A stretch of DNA of 60,000 bases from Phoronis australis (Eukaryota; Phoronida; Phoronidae). The translations under genes were made by a program, and so were the position numbers. Positions 23,901 to 35,900 of the stretch are shown here, one piece after another. The notes under the pieces were generated by a model. That model worked only from the letters and a program-made list of their open reading frames with translations. It was not told where the DNA came from and made no database searches. Within the stretch, counting starts at the first letter, position 1. Every line of letters begins with the position of its first letter. The stretch lies in contig NMRA01000090.1 in the NCBI GenBank assembly GCA_002633005.1, positions 300,752 to 360,751 of the forward strand, given 5' to 3'.

Positions 23901-26900
23901 TTTCTCTCTACTGCAAATATTTCGTTTCTGCAGTAATGCTTAGTAGCCGCGTGGCCGATATAACCGGTGTGTTATTCATACTGTGTGAATACAGGGCAGC
24001 AACGTAAACAAATGTCAGCGACAGAAGACAAATCCACGCCGAAAAGGCAGCACCACTACTTTTCGATTCACATTTCTTGAATATCTTAATTAAGTTCCGA
24101 TTCGTCTGTACAACAAATCACAAACTATATCCACACTGATTTACACTTCCTTCATCAGCCATGCCAGTTTGTTTACGTAAAGCGTTCATCTGTTGACAAT
24201 TCGACTAGCCAATCAGGAACGCCGGTGTAAAAAATGCAGAAGAAATTTAAATAATACCTGCGTGTACTCTGCCCCTAGCAGACACGCAGGGAACCAGCGA
24301 GAGGCGGCTGTCGTTACACGAAGCTTGAGTGAAGCGTGTTCCAGCCAAAATGTTAATCAACACGCGTTGATTAACAAATGGGTTAATCACCGGTTGTAAT
24401 GGCCATGTTAAGCTGATTATGGGGTATTAATCAAATTTTAAACTCATTGCTCGTCATCTTCGGAAAATTAATTGTCTTTGATTTTTTTAATTCCTAGTCA
24501 TATTGCGTTACAAATTTTTGTTTCCCCAAAACTGAGTCCTTTGTTCGTAATTTCCATGCATACAGAGCACGTGATGGTATACGCTCCCACTTCCAAAACA
24601 ATGTTAACATCCAGTAGGCCCTGTCTCATAATGGGAACCTCGGGACTGTGACTGCATTTGACTTCCGGCGTTGTGCTTACGCATGGGTACATTTCGGACA
24701 CCCCGTAGGCAACTCGAGTTTTAGCAAGGGATTTGGAAACAGACAGTGTACATGGGACCCCGCAATCTCACTCTTTCAAAATTTGACTTCAAAGCATTAT
24801 CCAATAAAATAAGCTTTCTTCAAACTGTGCCACAACAAAATTAATTTTGTTCTTAGAGCCAGCTTCCCGTCTCGAGTGAATCATAGCTGTGCTGTCCTAG
24901 TTCACCCAATTCCTGTTTCCACACCTTCAATTTAGAAGCGAGGGCTCTCAGCTTACAGCAATAGTTCACTTGAGGAAGAAATCCCAGCTTCCAGCAATCC
25001 GTCTACGCTAGCCCTATACGACCTCATTCTCGATCTCCGTGAAATTTTGTTGAAATATGGGTACGCAATTAAGTTCTGGTGGCTGTCTATTTGGAGTTAG
25101 CCCCAACAAAAGTTTGGCGAAGTAGGTTTGGTTTTTGAAACATAAATACTGCTAGTTGCCGGTCTGTCTCTTTGAATACCTTTGAGGATTGCAACATTTT
25201 TGAATTGATAGTATATGGTCTCGCTGAACACCAAAGGCATCCATGAACGTTCGCACGCACAAGCTGGTGATAACCAACTTTGGCCGGTAAGCACTCTGAA
25301 TTAAAACGCAGCTTACTGGCAAAGGCTAAACGTCTTTGGTTGTGAGAACAAGACGCCTTTTATTGACTTTCCAGTTCAAACTGTCTCACGTACTTTCGCA
25401 ACCTTCCGACATGCAAAGTGATGATGATGGTGGTGATCTATGTAATCACGATGACGGTGGTGATGAATGTAATCACGATGATGGTGGTGATCTATGTAAT
25501 CACGATGTCAGTGGTGATGAATGTAATCACGATGACGGTGGTGGTGAATGTAATCCCGATGATGGTGGTGATCCATGTAATCACGATGTCAGTGGTGATC
25601 AATGTAATCACGATGACGGTGGTGATTAAAGCAATTACTGGATGGCAATAACACTGTGCTTAACAAAATTAATTAAACAGGCACCTTGTAAACATGCACA
25701 AGAAAAACCTCCCGTTTCCAAATCGTTGCAAACTGCATTTGGTCCACATGGATTGCGTCCACTTTCGTCACATACTTTAATTCTAATCTCACAATGGTCG
25801 CCTCGATATCCTGGTTCACACTTGCAGTCTCTCGACCGTCTCCGCAATCTGTGGTGCTTTTTTTCTTCGCAGAAACCGCCGTGTTGACAATGGTTGTGTC
25901 GGTGACAAGGAGCTTGGGTGACCGAAAATCAACAATGGATATCTAGTAGTTACATTAAGATTATGTACGACCTTGTCGACAAATCTTTTTTGGAAAACTA
26001 TAACTTTTAATTCAGTAAAGGTTAATATATATTCTGAACTTAAAGATTTGATTGTCTACTTTTTACAGATCTGTCACTAATTGTGTCAGGTGACCATGTC
26101 TTTTAGTCAATTTTAGCAAAAAAAGTACATCTGTAGCAAGACAACAGTAGCACGACCAAATTTCATTTCATACAAGTGTGCAAGATAAAATATGAAAAAG
26201 CTGATACAATTTTCTGAATTAATATTTTGTTTTGCAACTTCTGATATTTTTTCATGAAAATCGTAAGAAATCTGCCTTTTAACAGCCACTCATGAAAAAT
26301 TAGAACATTTAGAAGACAATTCTTAACAGCGTTTTGGAGACCATAGCATAAAGCCTACAATCATTTCTGAAAAAAAAATGTTCAGAATTTAACAAAATAG
26401 GGGCCTAAAATGTGTGTCACGTTAAACAAATTTTCGAAAAGTAACACTCCACATACATACATATTAGGGATTAAACATTCGTTATGACACGACCGTAGAT
26501 GCTGTAAATGTATTAGCGCAGACGCTATTTTTTCTTTTTGAGAAAAATATGATATTTGGTATACAGTTCCTTCAGCATAAGCAGAACCCAACGCTGTCTC
26601 TGCCATCATTGATTAAAAAATGGTCGTTTGTTTTTTCGCAAGTTGACGGAATAATTTCGAGGTAAAAATACGTAAGGAACGATAAAACTGCTGACACAGA
26701 AAATTATGACTCTTCTCTGCAGGTATCTATATGCTCTTAGCCTGTGATGCGTGTGAGGTTAGCTTCATTATCCGATGGCCGATACGAAGTGGTCGCCGCT
26801 CATTGGTTTTTAGAATTGTCCGATCGACCTCTCTCTCCCTCTCCCTACTTCTCCCCCTCCTCTGCAACCGAACCCTGCCTCTCTCCCACCAAGTAATCAA

Positions 26901-29900
26901 GCATGTGTTTTAGTGTTTTAATCGTTGTCTCTCACCTCCTGTCCTCTCCAGGTTGTTGGTCCTGTAGACTGAATACATGCCCTTTCCCCCACATACTTCA
27001 TTCTGATCTCCAACACAGAAAATCGAGCATAGGTCGTTAGGTACAGGTTTTAGGAATGTCAGGGCGTTGGCCGTTCGACAGCATCCGCATCGATTTCTAA
27101 ATATGATTAATAGTACTATACATTTTATTGCTGTTACGTGATTTTGTATTTTTCTTGTTCTATGCTGATAAGCATTTGCTGAAGATGTATGATAAATCTG
27201 GCGTTAAATTTATATAATCTCGCAAGCTAAAACGATTAAAGCAACAATCAATAACATTTTGGCGTTAAAACTTTCCTCATACATGTAGGCGTATGAATTT
27301 TGTTCTTCCAAAGCAACCCCATAACAGAAATTTTCACTAAACAGAGAGAGACACACTTTGCTGAATAGCCGTACAGAAATCGTTGTTTTATGACATTGAC
27401 GAGCTGGTAAAACATTTGAACATGGTTTACCATTTCAAATAACAGATTATTCAATTTAAAAACAGTTGTTTTTTTGGTTATTTTTGACATCGCTTATGTT
27501 ACGAAAAACATAATACTAGCCGTACTATTTTTTATTTTACCTCCCATAGCAGCCATATAAAGTCTCATAACGCGTTGGTTACGAATTTTTGGCTCTAGGT
27601 GATCTATCAAGTTCTAAAAACATGTAATGGGCAAAAAATCTTCATGTTTGCTTTCTTGATTTTTGAGCTTCGACTAATTTTGAAATGTTAGCGCCATATT
27701 GAAATGACGGCCATTTAACTGGGTGTATCGAGAGATTATTACATGAAAAATGCCATGGGCCAAATGCAAACGAAGCCTTGTGTATGGATTGACAGGGAAA
27801 AGTTTAGCATTTCTCGTCTGTCCTCAAGTATTGCTCTTTCTTGGCAAATGTCATGCTTCACATTTTTGAAGTTGATTTTTAGTGTCGATCTATCTGAAAC
27901 TGTTGATCGAGTAAATCACAATAAACGTCCATATTTGAGAGTCGACTTTGTTACGGCCTAAAATAAAATTTTCTCGTCACATGCCAAATGGCAACTGGAT
28001 CTCATATGCAAGAGATTATTTAGTTGTGCAAAATGAAAAAATGAATTATCAAAACCCCATCGTGTTTGAGAAATTTATGTATTTTTGTCTCCCATTTGTG
28101 CCCAACTACGCGTTTTCACTGCATATTCAGATATTATGTGCCTTTAGACATACAATGAACATAATGAATAAGGAAAAATGGAAAGAAGTTTTTATTTTAC
28201 GTTTTTTTGACGTTTTTATTTTCGTCCCACAAAAGGGACGCTGGGCACATGTGGGGTCTATAAACCACCAATAGAAATGCCTACTAAAACCAGTAAAAAT
28301 GAAAGATGTAGTATGATATTGATTGTTTTTAGATGCTAAGATATTGTAGAAAGTAAAATAAAAGACAAAAATTCATGAGAATATTGTATCAAGTATCTTT
28401 ATTGTGCAACATGAAATGCCATAAAGCATTTGTCGTGAAGGCTAACATCGCATTTCACACAAAAACGCTTTGTCTTCATTTTACAAACTGCACATCGCCT
28501 CTGGGTGTCTCTTGTGCTAATGAAGTGGTCCACTCTGTCAAATCTGACATCAGGCAATACTTTCTTTGAGCAAGGCACGGATTTAGGAACATACTGAGTG
28601 ACTCGTTTCCCCTTCATAAGCAACACGTTAGCAATTTCGCGCCGAACCTCCAGGAGATCTTTGTGCTGCTCCTTTCCACTTTCGGTTGCTCTGTAGAGGT
28701 GCCATGCTTGCTGTACACAAAGATCTAGACAATAGGCGAAAATCGGCCACCACCATTTCTTTGATCGTATCGAGACCCTGTACTTATCTATGTTTTGATC
28801 CATTCTGTCGACGCCACCCATGGTTTGGTTGTAGTGACTTATCACAAAGGGTTGGTCAATCCGTATGCGCTGGCTCTCTGCGCGAGACCATCTTTTTGCC
28901 CTTTGTAAGGGGGCAACTCCGTGAAGATTGGACACTATATTGACAATGCCGTTGTCATTCCACCTGACAACACAAAGATTATTTGCTGCATCGTATGAGT
29001 AGTCATATGTACCACGAGGTGTCTTCTGGAACTCCTTCACTGCTGTCAGGGGACAGTCTCCCAGACGATTTGCACGGATTGTGCCAGTGCAGGCAATGCC
29101 TTGTCTCGAGAGCTCGTCAACCAAGTCCAGTGAGGTGAACAAGTTGTCAAAGGTCAGGTGGTATGGTCTGTCCTTTGGTAGCTCAGCCAACAGATCAAGC
29201 ACGACTCCACCCCCCATACCAAACCCTGCGGTGTCACCCGTCTGCTGACCTCGTTTTCCTTGATATGGTTCAAACTGAACCACGTATCCTAAAGCAGTGG
29301 TCAACGCCCAGATTTTGAATCCGAATCTGATGGGTTTGCCGCGAATAAACTGTTTGGCCCCGTGTCGCCCGTAGTAGGGGATCATTGACTCGTCAATTGA
29401 CAAGTTTTGCTCTCGGCTGAAATAGATGAGACATTTCTCATTGATAGCCGCCATCAGAGGTCTCACCTTTCCCATTTTGTCAGCGCCATCCAGGCGATTA
29501 TTGTCTACTAAATGCAAGTAACGCATTATTGTCTCGAACCTGTTGCGAGACATAGTGTTGGCTACTGCTGTGTTGTGCAAATCATCGTCAAGAGACCAAT
29601 ACATTCTGCGCCTAGGTGTCGATGAGTATCCGGATACCAGGAGTATGCCAATGAATGATTTCATCTCATCTTGGGTAACAGTGAAATCATGAGCACCTTT
29701 AGTTCCAGCATAGCGCACCGTCTCTGACACAATCATATCAATTACATCATCAGAAAAAAACAACTCGAACAATCCTGCTGGAGTCTGCGGTAAGTTGTCA
29801 AAGTTTGCTGTTGGTTGTTGACGCCACAGAAATTTGTCATGGGCTGTGATGTCCTGTTTGACCCAGGTTCTTGCAGTCTTTTGCTTTTTTGCCTTTTTGG

Positions 29901-32900
29901 CAGTACTGTTTGCTCTTTGTTGTTTGGGTGGAGGTGGTTCATCATCAGAGCTGTCACTGCTGTCTTCCATTCGTTGACGTGTGCTGTTGATAACGGTTAC
30001 AGACGCTGCAGCAGTAAGGAGACGACCAGGAAGATTATCTATATTTCCACCGCTGTCTTCATCTCCACTGTCCTCATCTGTTATATCACCATCTGAAGGT
30101 GGGCTCATAAAAATGTCAGCCCGTTGAAATGCTCCATCATCTTCCAGCATTGCAACAGCATCATTTACAGTAAGATTTCTGCCAAATAAAATGAGAATAA
30201 TGATATTACCAGGAGCAACCATTTGTGCCCAGCGTCCCTTTTGTGGGACGTTTGCAAAGGGCATTTATTTTTTACACAATTTGTGAAAACAAATAATTAA
30301 AACTTTCTATGAACTCTAGATACATTATTCTACTAAGTGAATTGCAATAAAATGAAAATTTCATGATTTGAATAAAATTTTTGCTTACCTTCTTTGAGAC
30401 ATGTTGAAAACCTTTAAACCATGCAGGCGTGGCGTCACAATAGCACAATTACGTGAGTAAAAGTGGAGATAATTCCAATTGTTGCAAATGACCTTCTGCG
30501 TACATTCCCAAGCAAACACTTCACCAGAGTAAATCCAGATAGAATTGAATTTTCGTTAATTTAGGACAGCATTTTTGTAGTGTCCCACAAATGGGACGCT
30601 GGGCATAAATGGATTGCATTTTTAGCACCACGAGTGACCATTTTAAAATTCCAAGTTTCAAGTGTCAACAGTAGAAAATATCTACTCTATTAAGTATGTA
30701 ATTGTTTTGATATGACTGAAGTCAGTTTTAGAATCACTTATATGGAGTTGTGCTCAGTCATTGAGAAATGGCAGGGTTATCCTAAAACAGGAACTTCGTA
30801 CAAAATTTGTTGTTTCTGTGTTTTTCCATCTCTCATCTGCTGTAATTAAGGTTAAAAAGTAAAGTTAACACTCTCTAATAAAAAGGAATTGCAAAATATG
30901 TTAGCTTGGGCAACGCAGCAAATCATTGAATATTAAAAAAAAACAAAACAATAGTTTGGATGTTAACTGGGTTCTACTCTGTTGAAAAATGGTCAAAAGG
31001 GCTAAAAAATGTAGTGTACGTGCCCCAAATGAAATTCAGTAACACAAATGAACTTAAAACACGATGCTTATCATTAGTGAAAAATAAATGCTCATACCGC
31101 AAAATCTTACCATGTGATGTAGAAACAGTGATGTTGTGTACGTACCTCTTTTTTAGTGTACGTACTCCAATGTTAACAAATGCCATGACAATAAAATATT
31201 CCTTGGTAACTGAGCAACAGATAGTTTCCTCGCTTAAAAGTGTTAGGTTAAAAGGGTGTTTATTACAAATACTTTTGTTTTGAGTGAAATATTGGCATTT
31301 ATGTAGCGCACGTACCTCTATATTTTAACATGTGCTTTTTCAAAGAAAAATAAATGACGTACTTTTTGTTTGTTCTCTTTGAATAGATTTGGAAAATGAA
31401 ATAACTCTCAGTAGATTCTAAGTATTTAGTTATGAGCTTCACTTGTTATTGAAATGTAGTGTACGCACCCCTGTGTAGTGTACGCACCTTCAAACTTTGT
31501 GCTATAAAGCATTGCCTAAAAGTACTTATACATACTGCTGTTCTCGTGAGCAATACTGTTATATCCTAAATGCATCTGGTCTGATAAAAAACAATAGATA
31601 TTATCAAACTTGTGGGCAACTGAAAGGATTATTCTAAAACTCTCGACCCCATTGACCCCACATCCCACAACCCCTTCGATCCACGACCCCCTCGACCCAC
31701 GACCCACGACACCCTCGACCCGCGTCCCACAACCCCCTCGACTTAGTCTACACAAGTTCGACTCGATGTGAACATACAAGTGCTGACTTGCAGGACCAAC
31801 GAGTTGGGCCGTGAACTCGGCTGGCTTTTCCCTTTTTGTTTCGCAATTAAGAGAATCGATTCGACAATTTTGAAAGGCGAAAACTGAAAAAAACAACCCG
31901 ACCAAATCAAATCAAATACCTACCAACGTTAGAAATGTCGTTCCCGGCAAAGTGTAATCGTCTCGTCTGCTCTTCAGTGAACGACAGATTCAAGCTTTTT
32001 GGGAGAGTGTGAGGAACCAACAAATATGTAATTTCTTCAGTAAATACAGTTTGAAAAAACAAACTGTTGACTAAAAAGTATCCCAACGTTACATGGAGTA
32101 TATTGCAATCGACTATATAACAGAAAGCAAATAGTAAAATATGAGATTATGTTAATTCACGTTAACGTACTCTCCTCCTAAATTTAGTAGAACAGGGCCA
32201 TTGATAGCCGCTCGTGGAGTTACTAGTTCTCCGAATACCATGCATGCAGAGCTCAAAGACCCTACAGCTATGGTGATGACCTGTTTACTATTTCCGGTCA
32301 TTTTTGTTGCAATCATTTCACTTCATGTATGTGACCTGTCTCGTATCCGACACTTGATGTGTGATTGCTTGTATCCTGATGATTTCTAATGAATAGACAA
32401 AACGTCGAATTAATATGAACTTTTTCATTGGTGTGGCCATGCTCCGTTTTTGATTTTTGCATGATAGAAGTGGGTTGTGACCATAAGTTGTAGGGTACGT
32501 ACCCTTTTACACAACTGTGATGCACCAGGCCATAAAATTCTTTTCTGTGGTTCTTGTGCAAAAGTATTAAATTTTAGATTACAAACCTGGAGTGATGGTA
32601 CTTTAAACTAACTCTGCTTTTAAAGTTATATGACATTATTCCTTTTTCACTAAAAGTGGCCATCGAATATGGACCTTGACTGTGATCTAAACCTTGACTA
32701 CACTATAGAAAAAGTAAAGAAATATTGAATAAAAAATAATGACCTAGTTTACAAAATCATCAATCCGCAATCCAGACAATTAATTGAACGTCTTGAACTG
32801 TAATGTTTTTCAGGATTGTCTGCCGTTGCAAAATGATAGGATGAAGATAACTGAAATGATACTAAACTTTTCACAAGGAGATTGTAAAATGGACATTTTA

Positions 32901-35900
32901 TCAAATCTCTTAAGCTATCTTGGTTCCACAGATAAATTGCTGTTGCAACATCACTCAAAATCTACTGATTCTCACGTCATCGGATATTTTCTGTAGTAAA
33001 CTATATGAATCAGATATGAAATCAAAATGATTCTTTATTTGCAGTGGCGAATTTACGTTTTCGCTAAGGGGGGGGGTTAGGATTCCGGCAAAGGTCGATT
33101 CCGAGGCGCGNAAAAACGTCAAACAAATCATCTGAAAACAGTTTCACGAAAACAAAACATCCTGTACACAGTGGTGAAAAGATATACAGGAGCAGTTCGC
33201 AGAGGGACCAGATGTACACTGAGAGTACACAAAAACTCTGGCCTGGTCCGTCACGAGACCAAAAGTACACCTGTGCTTATTATCCCTATAAAAATAGTCG
33301 ATCTGTCGCGGGACCAAACAGTACTGGCTGAGATAAATAGTTTTACAAAGCACACTCTGGTAAAAAACATCACAAGACTAGTTCGCTGAGGGACCAGAAG
33401 TACACTGAAACTCGATATCTACACAAAACAAGCTGGCCTGGTCCCTCGTGAGACTTAAAGCGCACTTTTCAAAAAAAATTTGGATTGAAAACTTCTCTCT
33501 AGACACTTTTTAATCCCCAGTGGTTGCTCATATGTGTAGTTTACACATCTGGTGGTCAACTGCTGCGAGAGGTTGTCTAGGAAGGGTTTTCGCACCGTTC
33601 TGTAGTACTCACAAAGTGAAATAGATTTTGGATACGAAGCAGATAGACTCAAGTGGAAATACAAACCAGAATCAGTTTCTGTGCGCTCGCAGACCCTCTG
33701 CTGTACTGGGTAAATTTGGCATGTCCAAAAATAATTTCTATTTCGTTTTCATTGTACACAAGCATAAAAAACCGACATTATATGCAAACTGTGCAGAATT
33801 ATAACTTATTACCTGGGTGTTTCTCCAGTAACGTTGGTCCTATCTTTCTATTGTCTAGACTGCCGAGGGATCTGTATATCGGATCCAAAGATTTGCTCGT
33901 CTTGGAACCATTCTACCCAGACATTATCAACGTTTGTTCCCAACACTTGCACTTCGTCAACTGCTGTGTCAATGAGCTTGTAGGCCTAAGCCTCTACAAT
34001 GTCAGCATCTAGTTTCGCAGCTCAGATGGCACTAAGTCCCCTGAGGTTACGAAGTCCATTCAAAAGACTTACAGCATGTGCAACTAAATTTGATCCGTTC
34101 ATCATGGATGACTTCAAACCTTGACGATGTATCCCAGGACCTATTTGCATCTCTTGCAATTTTCGAAATAAACGTCCCAATATCTGAGCGCTTGAAACCC
34201 GAAGTACTAACATCAAATAAATGCCCATGGGCATGGGCGTTTCGTCGGGTGCGCCTTTCTGCGGAAATTCCCAGTATAGAAGACAGCAGTGGTGCTTATT
34301 GCAGGTAGAAAGACGGTAGGTGTTGAGGTCGGCACTAGGGCTCCTTAGGAGGCCTATTGAACATCGCACGAGTTCCGCAATTTCTGTTTCTGTACACTGT
34401 TCGCGAATGCGGTCACTTTGTCAATGTGAGTGCCCCCTTGGTCATTCCTTGTATAGACAAAACTTGTTAGAGTGCATCTTCAAATAGACTCGCGATCAGA
34501 CCACGGCGCCGCCACAATAGCAATTCTTCGAAAAACGATTTTTTTTCAAAAATCTAGTATTACATGTACATGTACACTGTATGATATTGCGCAAGACAAC
34601 TTTACTATACATCAGTCAAATTCGAGTTACAAACGTGTGGGGGTGTAATAGAATGACACGACGTGACAAATGAGGTAAAAACGTGGCACGTCAATTCGGT
34701 TGAATATCAGGGTTGCGGCACCACAGTATTTCCCCTAATCAAATCAAAACATATCTTTGAGTAAAGAAACTAGTTACCTAAAGAAATCAGTTATAGAGCT
34801 GCTCTTTCAACGGTGGATCCATCTAAAATGCTTGGCTACTTCAGAAGTGTCGACGGAAGCGCGTGCACAATTGATCTCCGGGGTTTTGTCGATGAGCCAA
34901 GAAGACTCCAAATGCGTCGATTTTCATGACAGCAATTCACAATGCAAAAAATATATATTTTCAGAGTGAACCCCCCCTCAATTTTTCCAAGTTTGTTTAC
35001 TTGGAGTTTACACACACTGGCGCTGCCGTTTTTGTTTTTTTTAATTTTTGGGTCCTGGCCCGAGGGGGGTTAAACTCCCTGAACACCCCTGTAGATCCGC
35101 CACTGCTACTGTAATGGTAGCGAACTTGTGGTGTCGTTCTTCGTTTTATACATTTTTCATTTTCACCCAGAACATTACACGAAAAGTCCACTATGAGGAG
35201 AAAATGACCATAAATTTAGATAATAATAGTAATAGATAGTAATACTAATAAAAAAATCACACATATGGCCAGGGAAAATTTATCGAAAAGGAACAAAAAG
35301 TTCACATGAAACCATTTTTTGTAAAATATCCAACACGTAAAACTCTTATTGGAGGAGAGTTTATTTCTCATTTTTTTTTCTTTCCTTGTCCCCTTTTTCC
35401 TGCTTAATTGCCCTCCTAAATCGACAAGTATTGGGGGGTCACACCTCCGACACACCCAAGAAGTTACACGTCTTGTAGGCATTGACATGTTCGGCAAGTC
35501 TTCTTCAAATTCAGGGTCCATAACTAGCACTACGAAATAAACCCTCGAGTCACCACCACGTTTGCCATCAGATCGCCATAAATTCCAGAGTTCCTTTCCG
35601 CGACGCGAATTATTGTAGGCAGGGTGTTCCTAGGCATGACTTGAGGGACTCACCGGAATGCCGTTTTGTGGCCTTCATGAAGATTTGTCCTTTGAAAATT
35701 GTGGTCGGCCCGTCAGCGCAACTCATCCCGGTCCTAAATATTGGGGCAAGTTACGATATCCTCGGTTCACCTTAGTTACAGCAAAGCAAGCTTACACGTT
35801 TGCAAAGCCCCCGGAGCCAACTGACCTATCGCAAGATCCGCTCCCTTGCGAAAACTCGCGGGGCACCCGAAAAACAAACAAGTTTTACCCGACAACGTGC

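Larger units (their letters stand above)
28085..30612 (-). mobile_element. piggyBac-like transposon with mirrored GTCCC...GGGAC terminal motifs
   Basis: Four copies of a motif, GTCCCACAAAWGGGACGCTG followed by GGCAYAAATGG, or part of it, are arranged as mirror images: 28085-28107 (minus, partial), 28227-28250 (plus), 30221-30251 (minus) and 30580-30611 (plus). The left outer copy mirrors the right outer, and the left inner mirrors the right inner, so they look like terminal and subterminal transposase sites. The ends start CCCATTT-like, as in piggyBac elements, but I find no TTAA directly at either outer motif. The outer borders may be eroded or lie slightly further out. Confidence 0.6.

Noticed and set aside
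25336-25629. 97-codon Asp/Cys/Gly-rich ORF as a gene
   Set aside because: The open frame is produced by a 27-bp minisatellite; no start context, splice site or homology.
30179-30264. piggyBac start at 30264
   Set aside because: The 28 extra residues are encoded by a repeat motif within a likely intron; splicing from 30402 gives a family-like N-terminus.
31516-31905. 129-codon minus-strand ORF as a receptor exon
   Set aside because: Half is a CGACCC minisatellite, and exons 1 and 2 already join in phase without it.
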